A stretch of DNA of 64,000 bases from Psophocarpus tetragonolobus (GCA_037954015.1 CM075694.1:34649611-34713610), one strand, 5' to 3'. Positions 1 through 13,062 are shown, counted from the stretch's first letter. The notes: generated from the letters alone by a model not told the origin. Numbers and translations: made by a program.

Positions 1-59
1 CATCAAATGGATGACTAGACACAATATCCTTAGATATTTCCTTTGACTCTCTGTCTATA

Positions 60-525
60 ATATATCTCTCATACTCTTTCTAGAAACAATTATAATTAAT
101 TCAAATGATATCATAAAGTAAAAAATAACATATTTCAATCTATCAATCATATTAAAATTAGTAAATGGTAAAACAATTCTTTAACCAAACAAATGAAATC
201 TTAATCAAAATATTCACTTTATTAACATTTGTAACAACAAATTATGATTAGATAACTTAAGTTATAGAGGTCATATTTTGATATAATACTTATATTTGGA
301 TACAATCCAAATTTATATCTTTTACATTCATAATATAAGCTTGGAAAAATACCAAGTTTTACAAAACCTTAAACATTAAGTTGTAACAATTTAATAAAAA
401 TTCAAAATTCACTTTTCAATCATTTGAATACTTTCATAATCTTCCATCATTATGCAATCATAAATTTCATTTGATACTTTCTATCACAAATTTGATTAAT
501 ATAAATTTTGCAAGCAATATATCAC

Positions 526-558
<33 letters not shown>

Positions 559-1052
559 GCATATTCTTGAATTGAGAATAAAAACATAGATCACTAATAA
601 CCACCATTAGATACGAACAATCAAGAATTAAAACAATTAATCAAAGACATAAAATTAATTCAACAATATTCCTTTCAAGACCCTTCAATCAATTAAGAAT
701 CATCATCTTAAAATTAGAAAAAAAAGTATAATTAATGCAAATGATATCATTAAGTAAAAAAATATCATACTTCAATACATACATCATAATTAAAATTATT
801 AAATTAAAACAATTTCCTAACCAAACTAATGAAGTCTTAATGAAAATATTCACTTAACAACAAATTATAATTAGATGGCTAAAGTAATGTACAAAAATTA
901 TATTTTAATTTCATACTTATATTTGGATGCAATCTCAATTTATATATTTTACATTCACAATACAAGCTAGCAAAAATTCTAAGTTTTACAAAACTTTAAA
1001 CACTAAGTTACAATAAGTTAATAAAAATCCAAAATTTGCTCTTCAATCATTT
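60..1052. repeat. Diverged direct repeat, two units about 650 bp apart
   Basis: The stretch from about 60 to 425 recurs in the same orientation at about 725 to 1052. Both units share a series of blocks in the same order, for example ATACTTATATTTGGAT followed by CAATC, then TTTTACATTCA, then AAGTTTTACAAAAC, with many substitutions and small indels. The TA microsatellite lies between the units. This could be an old tandem duplication or two halves of an unrecognised element. Confidence 0.6.
529..558. repeat. (TA)n microsatellite
   Basis: An uninterrupted TA dinucleotide run of about 30 bases is visible. Confidence 0.9.
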
Positions 1053-3164
1053 AATTTTTCCATGTAAACACAAGAAAAAAAAAGTAGTTCATAGTAGTAA
1101 CATTAAAAAGACACTAATTTTAAACTAGTTAGCATATAAGTTTTTTTAACTTACATTTATGTGTGTGCTTATCTCTAATTTACTCATGTCATTTTCTTCT
1201 TCCATTTTGTGTGTATGACAAATCAACTTTCATTAGTTAAGAGATTTGCCATTCAACTTTACCTAAAATAAGTTGAAAAATATATAAATTCAAAAATAAT
1301 AATTTCATCACAAATGACAAAAAACTGACACAAATAGTGATAACTAAAGATTAAATATTTCTTAAATGAAAATTAACACATACATAAATAAAAAGTAGTT
1401 AGAGTAAAATTACTTGTTTACTTTAATAAGCTAGTACAATAGAAATTATACTAGCATTGAATCTATAATCAAAGTCTAATACATTTATGATAGACTAATT
1501 ATTAACTCACTGTCATCTGAAAACATTAATTAAAAATCTTCGATTCTATTAAAATTAGAACCCTCAATTTTAATTTTTTTATTGGACAATTAATTGAAAT
1601 TATAAATCAAAATATTAAACTACAGAAATTTGCAAAATTAAAACTTGCAATTAAAATTCATTAGGTTGATGGTAACAATAAGAAAATATGATAAAAAAGC
1701 AACAAAAAAAAAATCAAATATTTCCATTTTGATAGTGAACTAAATTCTTACCTGAAGGCTCTCAACTTTGAATGACATGGTAATTCTCACTCATATTATC
1801 ACCAATTGAACTGAATAGTATATAACTTCAAGTGAGCACAAATTGTCCCATCAGCATATTACTGTTAGATTAAGATTAATATTAAGATTTTAATAAAAGA
1901 CACATTATTTATGTAAGTCAAAACCCACCAAATTTGTTAATTAGAAATCTAATGCATACAAGATGCATTGAGATGCAGGACAATGCACCAAAAAAATTAA
2001 GATACTTAAAATTAAAATATCGTAATAAGTCATAATTATACAAAAATGACATAATCAATGTCACATACAAATACTCAATTCATGCTAACAGGAAAAAAAA
2101 AACCTTAATACAAATACAAGAAACATCCATAATATATTGTTTTATAGCTTTTTTATTATTAGATGACATTTATTTTAAGATCTTAAAAAAAGTGTAAAAT
2201 GATTTTACCTCTAAAGTTGCTTTAAGGTTCCGGGGCCTGAAAAAAAAAACATTCATAATATATTAACAAGTATGTAACTTTATTTAAATATGAAAATGGA
2301 TTTGACAACTAGTCTCAAGAAATGCAGAGATATAAAATATTTAAATTCAAAATATAAACTATGAAAATAAAGAATAAGAGATAAGTCAATGATTTATTAT
2401 AAAAAAATATTAAGCATCTATATAACATTAGGAAAAATGGAAGCAAAACAAAAGTATAATATAACACTAAGATATAAGACCAAAGTAATTTTTTTTTATA
2501 AACAAAAGGCAAGACCATAGTAATTAATTAAATTCACACATAAAACAAAACAAGATAAGAGAGAGCTTATAATATAAAATTTATGAACAAAATTAATTTA
2601 GACCCATATCTAAGTCACATTTAATAAATCAAAACTATTTTTTTCTTCTTAGATGCCATAATAGTTGGCCATTTGGAAGGTCTAATTCGTAGTAAAAGAA
2701 TAAGAAAAAATAAATGAATAAAATCATTGATACCTTTTTAAGTAGTTCCATTGTTGCTCTGGATGATAAGTTCCATTTTTCCCATATACTACCTCGTTCC
2801 ATCTTTCCATATAAAAAAATAACTTTCCTAAAAAATAGCAATAAAACTATGAGAAACCACAACACAATTAAATACATTTGTTGCTTAAAAATAAGGCAAA
2901 GGTTGAACAAGGCATCTAAGAAAAAAAATATTATAGGAAGCAAGAATAGAAAGAAAAGCGTGCTCCTGCAAAAAAAAATTGTTGAGAAGCATTGATTTAA
3001 TTCTCAATCAAGATAAATTCCCAAATCTAAAATTTTATTTAAAAGATTATAGAGAAAAAGAGATATGAAAAGAGGAAAAGTGGGAGGAAGATAATACAAC
3101 ACTACATAAACAAAACGAGCAATAAGAAAGTGTGCAGCATGTACCTGTACCTTTACGAGGTTAC

Positions 3165-4445
3165 AACAGCGACAAACTTTGTTTGTAACTTTTACAAAAT
3201 TCATTAACTGTTATACTTATTTATTTTTGAACAATTCGTTCACAAGACATTAATATTTATTTTCAACCCTTAGATCCTGTAAATAATCTAGAATAAAAGA
3301 TAATAAAGTCATTAGATATGGTTTATTTTTTGACAATCGGTTCTTAATATATTAATATTTATTTTTAATAGTTGGATGTGGAAATAATGTTTAGGGTGAG
3401 AGATAATAAATTTAAAGTAAAAACTATATTTTTAAAATCTTACTCTCGTGGTAGACTGTGTTTAGAGTCTCTACAAGATTTGTTAACCATTAGATTTGAT
3501 TTGGATTGTGAAAATAATTTCTGGAGTGAGAGACAATAAAGCTAGAATAAGAATTATATTTTTAATATCTTACACTAGTGGAAGTCTTCGTCTCTAGCCT
3601 TAACAAAAAAATTTTAACCGTTAGATTTGATTTATTTTTTGACAGTTGATTCATATTACACTGATATTTATTTTCAACGGTTGGATCGTTGAAATTGTAT
3701 TTGTGGTAAGAGACAACAAGGGCAGAGTAAGAACTATATTTTTGAAATCTTACACTAGTGACAAATTTCATCTGGAACCTTTATAGAATTGGTTAACCGT
3801 TAGATTTGCCTTAACTTTGCGGACTAGGTTCATAACACATTATTATTTATTTTCAATTGTTAGATCTTTGAAATAATTTATGGAATGATAGATAATAAAG
3901 TCAAAGTAAAAATTGTATTTTTAAGATTTATAATAGTGACAAACTTTGTTTGTAGCCTTTACAAAATTCATTAACCGTTACATTTATTTATTTTTAAATA
4001 GATGGTTCACAAGATATTAATATTTATTTTTAACGATTGGGTACGAGAAATAATTTTAGAGTGAAAGATAATAAAGTTAGAGTAAAAACTATATTTTGAG
4101 GATTTTACATTAGTGGCAAACTTTGTCTAGAGCATTTACATAATTCTTTAACCATTTGATTTGGTTTATTTTTTGATAGTCGGTTCATAATATCTTAATA
4201 TTCATTTTTAATGGTCGAGTCATGGAAATAGTATTTGTGGTGAGAGATAATAAAGTCAAAGTAAAAACTATATTTTTAGAATCTTACTTTAGTGGTAAAA
4301 TGCATCTTAAGCCTCTACAAAATTTGTTAACCATTAGATTTGGTTTGTTTTATGGAATAAGCTCATCACATATTAATATTCATTTTCAAAGGTTGGATCG
4401 TGAAAATTACATTTGGAGTAAGAGATAATAAAGTCAAACTAAGAA
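3165..4445. repeat. Satellite-like tandem array, about 178-bp unit
   Basis: A recurring module contains GTTAACCGTTAGATTTG, then ATTAATATTTATTTTCAA, then GAGAGATAATAAAGTC, then a short ACTAGTGG...ACTTTGTCT block. That last block starts near 3165, 3445, 3579, 3759, 3936, 4112 and 4292. The last five starts are spaced 176-180 bp apart. The 134-bp gap between 3445 and 3579 points to an internally deleted unit. Roughly seven diverged units are present. It is not coding. It could be a local satellite or the internal tandem repeats of a large retrotransposon. Confidence 0.75.
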
Positions 4446-6135
4446 TTGTATATTTTATGAATGTTGTTAAAAAGTATGTTGAGATGAAGAGGTGGAGTTG
4501 TAATTTGATGACTTGAGTCATGATTGAAATACCTTTTATGGTAAGGTAGGCTCAAACTTGTTAATTTAAGCAAAGTTTTGATTTGCAGAAATGTATGAGT
4601 TTGCATGTGAGCAATTGAAGTATTTGGTGCTTTAATTATGTTGTGTGACTTTTGAAAATCATTGGTATTATTTTGACTGTGAAATGTTTGTGTTGATATG
4701 TGATTTGGAGTATTTCGAGACATTGAGTCATATGAGATGTTATTTTGTTAGTATATTAGAATTTGTAATTCTAAGGTAGAGAAGTCATGAGTAAAGTTTA
4801 AGTGTATAGCAAAAAAACCTTAGATTTGTCATACTAGATGAACATGTGAGGGTAGAATTGGAAGTAGAGGTCAAATCTCTAATCTATTGCTAGAGTAGAT
4901 GTTTCAATATTGTACCATATCCAAATTGATGAGTATTAGCTATCCAAATTGACACAATTCAGTTAGAGTCAAAATTATGTATTTTAGGTACATCAAAAGT
5001 GATCCAAGTGAAGAAAAATGGCCAACTTTGACATTGCAAAACTTTTTGTGTAGGATGATTTTTGCAATGAAACTTTTTCCCATAGTTCTGTATTACCAAA
5101 ATGTAGTTACTTGCCAAATCTCGTAGTCAGTGGACTTGCATAACTCATTTTGGACCCCTAGGTTTATTTTAAAGCAAAACTTATTCATATAGTAACCTAA
5201 AAAGACTAACTTTTGATCCAAGAGGAATTTTAAGAATAAATCATTTTCTATAACCTCGGTTTTTGGTTTAGAAAATCTGTTTTAAGAATTTTTTTTTCAA
5301 TTCTTCCTATGGATTTCAAATTCACCTTTGAAAACCACTCATTTTTTAAGTTATGCATTCACCCAAAAATTGAAATGGGCATAACTTTTAAACCGTTTGG
5401 GCTTTTCAAGTGAAAAAAAAGTCCACAAATTTTTTTAACACCTACTAAATATATTTTGGGATCTTCTAAGAGTTTGAGCATTTTTACAAAATATTTGGTG
5501 GCAAACCAATTTTCTAGAAAACTAGATTTTTTGCGAACTTGTGAAGGGTGTTATTTCCTAATGCTTGACACAATTGAGTCAAACCAAAGGCATTAGATCA
5601 TATTTGATGCAAAATAAATCTATTTTTTTCCAAAGGGGCTTGAGTTTTGTATCTAAATTGGTGCAGAAAATTGTTTTGAAGAATTCCTTAAAATTGCAAA
5701 CTTCCAGGGTGTGTAATTTTCAAACCATGGCTTCGATTTGGATGAAATCAAAACTTATGTGCTTTGTTTTTTGTATTATAGATATGTTTTTTGTCCTTGA
5801 AGTGATTTAATCATAACTTCCTAGTTTTCCTTCCCAAAGCTTCCTTTTGAAGAGCCTAATTTGAAGGAAATTCTTAATTGGAAGTTTATTTAGTTGACCT
5901 ATAACTCATATCAAAGCTAGTTACTAACACGTATGTGATAGAAGAAGTGAATTTCCAATAAGAATGATGTATTTTTTATTGGAATTGATGAAATTAGATC
6001 CATAGATAAGAGTATAATAGGAGTAAGATGAAAGATTATGAATTATATAGATAATTGATGATTAAACTTGTAGTTTCAGTTCACTTTGCATTTAGCACAT
6101 TTGTTAGGACAAAAATTTCTTTTTCTTGGGAGTGT
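4446..6135. other. Intergenic DNA, no gene recognised
   Basis: AT-rich DNA directly after the satellite array and before the candidate LTR. Short open frames occur on both strands but none resembles a known family. It may belong to the same degenerate retroelement as its neighbours, but I see no reverse transcriptase, integrase or protease motif. Confidence 0.4.
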
Positions 6136-8667
6136 TGTAAGGACCGTTTTAATTAATTGATTTTTTGTGGAAGGAAAATAAATATTATGGAGAATTAAAT
6201 ATTTAGTTATATTTAATTTAATAAGTGAAGGGAATTAAATTTAAGTTTTTACTTAAATTATTAATTGAATTGAGGTGTGATAGGTCGATTATTAATGTTA
6301 ATGTTATATGGTTGTATCCAGTTGATGATAAAGAATGTGGGAGAAGAGAATAATTATTATTCTTTTGCTTCAAAAGGTTTTAGTTGAGTTTAAGGAAGTT
6401 CTCAGAGAATCCGTTATCGAAAGGGAAAGGGTTTCATTTAGCAAACTAAATTTACTAAATACAACCCCAAGGTTATATAAATTCTTTTTCTTTTAATTTT
6501 CTTATTTCTCTTCTCCTTCGACAATTTCCCACCATTCCTTTTCTCTCTCTCACCACAATCTTTCGTCCCTTGCATGATGGTCATAACGTTGACAGAATCC
6601 GATGCAGTCTCTTCCATTGCTCCTGATTCTGAGAAGTGATTAGTATATGTATGTCTGATCGTAGTTCTAGAGAAAATTTCTTTGAAAATCTTGATTTCTA
6701 AGGTTCCTATATAATTTCTTCGGTTGATTCTTCCCCTTCTATTTTAATTGGCTTTGGGATGCAGAAATAGGTAAGAGAAGTTTTTTTGTTGATTTTTGTT
6801 AATGGATAAGTGATTTGATACTTGAGAGATTTGAGGTATTTAAAATAGTGAGTAGTTTGACTATATTTTGTGTTATTTAAGATAACATTTATTTTAATTG
6901 TATTTTGAGCTATTTAATATAATGTGTATTTGATCTTGATTTTAACAGTTGAGTTAGTGTATTTGTTAATTATTATGTGAGCTAATTGAGTTAGTGTATT
7001 TGTTAATAATGATGTGAGGTGATTTAGTTAGTGTATATTGATTGTAATTTGAGTTATTTGAGATAACGTATATTAGGATTTCATAGTTGAGCTATTTAAG
7101 ATAACGTGTATCTCGATTGTAAATGCATAGGAATAAAGTTTTGCATTGAATGCATGATGATGTGATGAACTAATACTTGTTTTGAGAATTGTCATGTGAT
7201 TGAAATGAATTATGGTTCTTGGAAATTAATGATAATGGGTTGAGATATATGATGTGTTGTGTAGTTGATGATTATAATGGGAGTGATGTTTGATCTTATA
7301 TTGGATGATTTATCAGATAGTTTGGATGTGGTGCTTATAGTAGGATAACTTAGTTTTGGTTGAATTGATTTTTTGTGACTAAAATTGAATTATTGGAATG
7401 ACAATGTATTATTTAGAATTGTGATGTAATGCATATGATTGGAATGTATGATGAGGATATATTTATTGATGTTGTTGGTTGCGAGCAGTTACAATTGAGT
7501 CACTTACCTTGGATGATATGTTTGGTAGGGTACATTGATGCTAGGGACACAACTGAGGATCAATGTAATCTAGAATATCAGATATAAAAGGAGATATTTC
7601 TGTGATTTACATTGTGGTCCTGGTACCAAATATGCAAGGGGGTGCCTAAAGGACATAATTAGACAATGATTGTGTGTTATAGGGTGTTAGGTAGACATTA
7701 GACATCAATTTGCGGTTGTCAGATGAGTATCACTTAGACTTAAATTAGTGGTAATACAGACAGATTGGACGTTATTGTCAATTGAAAGGGGTTTTAAGTT
7801 GTCTCGATATCCAAACTCAATGTAGATATTTTGGAATATGTTGCGTCTGAACATACTGTTGTGTGAAAAAGCTTGTATTTAGGGGAATATAAGTGTGTTT
7901 GATTTGATTGATTATGATATTTAATTAATGTTTGATTGATGGGTTGTTTACTATTAATGAATATGTGTTGATGATACTAAATATAAATATTGTGTAACTT
8001 TCATGTTTTATGACTGATGTAATGATATGTTGCTATTATATAAGTTTATCCTTGCAATGTTTGTATTTTCTATATGAATGTGATGATTGTGCTTTACAGG
8101 GAGCAGATAGTAGTAATAATGCAGAGAGGCAGGATGCTCTGGAGTGAAGTATGTCGGATTGTGACTGGAAGTCTCCTAGGATGTTATTTTATTATTGAAT
8201 TTGTATATAAGAAAATTGTGTAAAAATATTGTTATTTGAATTTAGAGGCATTGTTGTTAAATTATGTGATCATTATGTTTTATACGGAAGTTGTGTGAAC
8301 ATAGTGTAAAACAATAGATGAATTATTATATATATGCTATAAGAATGTAGAATTATACGTTAGCAGGTTGGTTGGTTTTGGTAGCAGAAGTTCTATTATC
8401 TGCAGGGTCTTGCAGGGCGACAACTATTGTTGGACGAGGTACCTTGAGTCTTGTCAGGTGATGAGATTCGCTGGGTGAGTTAAGATTATGTGTACTATGT
8501 TATATTTTATTTTGAACTTTGAAAGTGTTGTAACGTACACTTTAATATTGAGTATAATGTAATCGAAATTTTATATCTCAGTATTTAGGAATATAGATAA
8601 TAGTAATTTAAATAATTAAAAAAAGTATTTATAATGTAAATAATATATATAAATTTGAAATGTTACA
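6136..8667 (+). mobile_element. Candidate solo LTR (non-coding), TGTAA...TTACA ends
   Basis: The segment starts TGTAAGGACC and ends AATGTTACA, giving the TG...CA ends expected of an LTR inside a 5-bp inverted repeat. It has no coding capacity over about 2.5 kb. Between about 6850 and 7115 a short motif (GAGTTATTTGAGATAACGTGTAT-like) recurs several times. No matching second LTR, primer-binding site or polypurine tract is visible, and the flanking 5-bp sequences do not match, so the boundaries and the LTR assignment are tentative. Confidence 0.35.
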
Positions 8668-9171
8668 TTAAGTAAATTCTTTCCAATAAAATGGGTAACT
8701 AGTAGTTAGAACCAACACTTATTTCCGAGCATGTCATCCCATTAATTATATTGTTGTTTGTGTGACAAATGGATTATCATTGTTATGAAAATGGTGTACC
8801 ATATTAATTAATTCTAAACCTAAATTCCGATGTAAAATCAAATATATCAAAATTTGTATAAAATCAATTTTAAGTCTAAATAAATTTTTAAACAAGAAAC
8901 CAAAACACACATTTTAGAAATTCGTTGTCCCTGTGGGGCTAATTCCTAACAGCACACTGGCTATAAATTCATAAACCCTAAAAGAAAGACATAAGAATTG
9001 TTTAGTTTCTATATATTTTGTTGGCAATAGAGTAAAAAATACGTTGAGTTTAATAATAGAAAGGCTGGCAAGCTATGGAATTGTCTATCTAATATATTTT
9101 ATAGGTGGCATATACCTTTGCCTTTACTATCTGAATTAAGTGGATAACTAAGTATAGCAATACAGGTACCC
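8668..9171. other. Intergenic DNA, nothing recognised
   Basis: About 500 bp between the candidate LTR and the CACTA-like element. I see no coding sequence, RNA gene or clear repeat. Confidence 0.5.
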
Positions 9172-9689
9172 CACTACTACATTTTATATATTTAGTAACA
9201 TTTTCTTAGTAATATTTGTTAAGAGTATTACTATAGATAAATTTTATATACTATAGTGACATTTTTTAAAATAAATGTCACCGTACATGTTTTAAATAAA
9301 TGTTACTATAGAAGAAATTAATTCATTTTATAGTATCATTTTTTTTAAAATGTTACTAAAGATTTTTATTTTTTAAAAAATACATTCTTATTAAAATTTT
9401 TCATTAATTATATTATTTTTTCCTTTCAAAGTACTTTTTGTTATTATTTGTTTTATATAAATTTAATTTTAACATTTTTATTTTTATAATTTTAACTTAT
9501 TTACATTTTAATAAACAATTAAATTTTTACCATATTTTAAAACTAATAAATTTACTAGTTAAATAGTTAAATTAAAACTTGTTGAATAGAAACTAGTGGA
9601 AAAATAATTTTATTAAATTTTTTTATTTATTTTTTTATTCACCGTAAAAAAGCTTAGATGTCTCTGAGTTTTGCTTTTTTTTTTTTCAA

Positions 9690-9915
9690 AATTTTATTCT
9701 CTGCAATTTGGCTCAAGGTTTGTTCTCCGCAATTTCACTTCTTCGCATTTCGTCCTCTAAGTTTCATTCTCTAAGTTACGTTTTCCTTCTTTCGTTTCTC
9801 TACATTTTAATTTTTGCGATTATGCGATTTCGCTCTGTAAGGTTCATTTTCTGCGATTCGACTTTCCGAGGTTCGTTCTCTGCGATTCGACTCTCCGAGC
9901 TTCGTTCTTTGCATT
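9690..9915 (+). repeat. Short imperfect tandem repeat near the captured GAPDH leader
   Basis: A pyrimidine- and CG-rich stretch repeats a motif close to GTTCGTTCTCTGCGATTCG with variable spacing. It lies inside the CACTA-like element upstream of the GAPDH start codon. It may be a minisatellite or part of the captured promoter or leader. Confidence 0.5.
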
Positions 9916-10016
9916 ATTAAAACCCTAACCTCACTCACTCACTCTCACACACCGCTCCATTCTCAACTTCTGCTACTTCCTCCTACTCCAACAAACCCCT
10001 CTTTTTCTCCGCAATC

Positions 10017-10520
10017 ATGGGTATGCAACTAACCACCGTTTTTTTTTCTTTTCCTCTCCACTCCCTTTCTCCCGATCTAACGTTTTTCTTCCCTCTTTCT
10101 TCGTTTTTTTTTTCTTTCCATGGATCAGGCAAGGTCAAGATCGGAATCAACGGTAACTCCTTCGATCTTTCTTCTGTTGCATTAGATCTCCTCTCTTATT
10201 TTTCTACTTTCCATTTTCGTTGTTTATTAACTGAAATGTAACAGGATTTGGAAGAATTGACCGTTTGGTGGCTAGGGTGACTCTTGAGAGAGACGATGTT
10301 GAACTCGTTGCCGTTAACGATCCTTTCATCACCACCGATTACATGGTAATAGTTGTGCCCTTCTTTTACCTTACGATTCAGATCCTTACAATTTTTATTT
10401 TTTTATTAATTTTAAAATCTCAGATCTGATTGTTTTTCTCTGTTTCGTAGTTACTGTCTTACTGATATTTTTTCTTGTTGCAGGCTCTCTTTGCTAAGAA
10501 TCCATCAATTACCCAAGCTG
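10017..10520 (+). pseudogene. Cytosolic GAPDH (GAPC) 5' gene fragment, truncated
   Basis: Four exons can be read with proper GT-AG borders: 10017-10020, 10129-10152, 10245-10345 and 10484-10520. The first three encode the N-terminus of cytosolic glyceraldehyde-3-phosphate dehydrogenase, running through KVKIGINGFGRIDRLVAR to NDPFITTDYM. The family has GFGRIGRL in the NAD-binding loop; here the last Gly is Asp. The fourth exon (ALFAKNPSITQA) does not continue GAPDH, where TYMFKYDSVHG should follow. The NAD-fold remainder, catalytic Cys and C-terminal domain are absent, against about 337 residues in the family. A possible further exon near 12297 soon meets stops. The retained introns show capture at DNA level rather than retroposition. 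The fragment sits inside a transposon-like element. Confidence 0.8.
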
Positions 10521-12584
10521 GTAATTGTTTTATCTATTCTTATTTCCCTTTCTAGTTTCTTTTATGAGATGTTTGTCTGTCTTATTATCATTTGTGCTTG
10601 ATTGATACCTTGTTTGCTTCTATGCTTGTTGGCATATATTTGGAGTTGATATTGTGGGTTATGTAATATCAAATTCTTGGTAAGAGATGGTAAATTAGCA
10701 TTGTAGTTGCTTTAGGCATATGGATTTTATTCCAGGAATTTTTGTTTTTTACTTTTTTTATGTTTGTTGTATGTGGACCAGCCAGCTTCATTTTCATTAT
10801 AGTATTATTTAGTAGCAACTTATCCGTTGGAAGACTTTCATGAGATGTTTGCCACCAAGTTTCTATTATAATCTTTAACTAGGTTAATGAAGGTGAAGAG
10901 GATTGTGAATAAAAAATAGTCATCAAGCTTAAATTGGTCGAAAAAATTGAGAGAGGGAAAAGTTCCAAGTGGGGCATGATTCTGTCTGGAGTTGATGATA
11001 CATTTTTTGTGGGAAGAAGTATAAGGGTTGAAGAGTTATCTATTCATTTACTTTTTTACAAATATAGGAAGAGTAGTCTTCTATTATTTTGTATTTTTTT
11101 CCCTTAGCCCGTTGTTTTGTTTTCCGATGGTTTAAAGCAGATAGGGAAACATCTAACCAAAGAAAGAGAATCACCTTATTCTTTCCTCATTTTAAGAAAT
11201 AGTAGAGTTTAGATATATTGCAATTTTAAACTGGTTTCATTCAGTAATCAGTTCCTTCTTTTTAATGTTAATAGTTTCTAAAATCTAAATTAAACAATTA
11301 ATAATATTGTTAATATCAATATATTTACTAAGTGTATCAATGGGTTTCAATTGGATATAAGTATAATTCAGTTTTTTCTGTTTAAAAATACAGTTGCATG
11401 TTATTAATAAAAAGTATCTGTAGTTTTAATTATATTATTATAATTATTGTTCAGTGTTTTATTCTTTCCTTGTCACTATTGCTTTCTTTTTTATTTTGGG
11501 TAACAATTCCTAGTGCAATTTTTTTATTTGGTCTTGAGTGACTCTGGTTGGCTGGCATCTCATTCTCAGTTACTGTTCCAAACTTTTCATTATATTATAC
11601 ATAAAGTATCTTTTTGCTAATTGATACACTTAATTAACTTATTTGAGCAGTTGTGAATTATTTGAATATTTATATCCTTTGATCATTCAAAATTATCACT
11701 AATTATGAATCTTAAATAGCTAACATCGATAGAGTATCCTTGTTGTGTCATCAACTTTGAGTGGTTTGTTAATACAAAACTTGATTAAGAAGTAGGACCT
11801 TTGTACAATTGAAAATGTTAAGTAGTCAAAGTCTTTTATTTGTTAGAAATCACAGACACCACCCCCTTTGGTTGCATGCAAAATGCCTTTAACTTCATTT
11901 GGAAAGCTTTATAATATTTTCCTTCTCTTTCTATTTTAATGCTTTCTACTTTTGTTTGCGGATTCTGCCACCTTCAACATAGCCATGTATATAATTCAAT
12001 AGCTAGTTTTATTTTCTTCTGCCACTGACACGTGTGACACTGCATAACGGTTGCTTGCTTATGGTAATTAGTATGTGTAAATATTGATTACGAAGAATGT
12101 ACAAGCTGGAGGACTAGGAATAGACCCAATGTTTGTTTTTGGTTGGTTTGTATCAAGTCCAGACCGATCAATTGAAAAAATTGAACCAAGCTAATCAAGG
12201 AAAGAAATGTAATTTATAGTTAGTTGGAATTGTTATACTTCTGTTGCCTTTTGTACTAATACTTATATTCTCTTTATTAATGCAGTGCAGGGTTGCTAAA
12301 CTTGCACGTAATGATGTTTACGGGATTGTTAATTTCTAATGTAATGAATTTTGATGTATTGGACATATTGATTACGATATAATGAATTTTAGACATATTG
12401 ATTATGATGTAATGAATTTTGATGTGTGCTATGTTTTAATTTTCTTGAATCTTTTTTTCATTCTCCATGACTTTTTATTACTAAATTATTTCTTTCAATA
12501 TTAATTTATGTTATAGTGTAAAAATTTATTTAATATTTATTATGAATTATATTTTATTTTATTTTAAAAATAAACAATTTAATA

Positions 12585-13048
12585 ACATTTGTTAAATACT
12601 AAAAAACATTTGCAATAGTAACATTTTTGTAACGTTACTTATCTATTTAAAAAATGTTACTAATTATTTTTAGTGACATTTTTACAATGTTGCCTATATT
12701 AAAAAAAATATTACTAAAAATTTTTAGTGACATTTTTAGAAATGTTATCTTTTTATTAAAAAAAGTTACTAAATGTTTTTAGTAACATTTTTATAATGTT
12801 ACTTTTCTATTTAAAAAATCTTACTTAAATGTTTTAGCAATATTTATAAAATGTTACATTTTATTTAAAAAAAATGTTACTAAAATTTTTTAGTAACATT
12901 TTTTATAAATGTTACCTTTAATATGCAAAAATATTACTAAATATCATTAATAACATAGGATATACCCAACATTTGATAAAATGTTACTAAATTATATTAG
13001 TAATATTTTCTTATAATTTAACGATATTTTTTTAATGTTACTAAATCA
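12585..13048. repeat. Subterminal repeat cluster of the CACTA-like element (right side)
   Basis: About ten imperfect copies of TTTAGTAACATTTTTATAA or its complement are packed into 460 bp, often as adjacent inverted pairs separated by short AT-rich spacers. A smaller cluster of the same motif lies at the left end (9190-9365). Such clusters serve as transposase binding sites in CACTA elements. Confidence 0.7.
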
Positions 13049-13062
13049 CATGTATTTAGTAG

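Larger units (their letters stand above)
1..3160. other. AT-rich intergenic DNA, no gene recognised
   Basis: Very AT-rich sequence without a convincing coding region; the open frames here are short and low-complexity. It contains a diverged direct repeat (listed separately) and a TA microsatellite at about 529-558. I see nothing that looks like a conserved protein on either strand. Confidence 0.6.
9172..13062. mobile_element. CACTA-like non-autonomous transposon carrying a GAPDH gene fragment
   Basis: The left end reads CACTACTACATTTTATAT followed by TTTAGTAACATT. The right end, read on the minus strand, is CTACTAAATACATGTG followed by ATTTAGTAACATT, so the ends are imperfect inverted repeats. 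Both ends carry subterminal repeats of the type TAGTAACATTT...AATGTTACTA: several at 9190-9365 and about ten in both orientations at 12585-13048. Subterminal repeat clusters and a CACTA terminus are typical of the CACTA superfamily. No transposase is visible. The interior holds a GC-richer tract, a GAPDH 5' gene fragment and about 1.7 kb of unassigned DNA. The right end lacks a perfect CACTA terminus and I found no clear 3-bp target duplication, so the superfamily call is an inference. Confidence 0.55.

Noticed and set aside
2635..2995. Overlapping open frames on both strands
   Set aside because: Lys/Phe-rich translations from A/T-rich DNA, with no family resemblance and no exon context.
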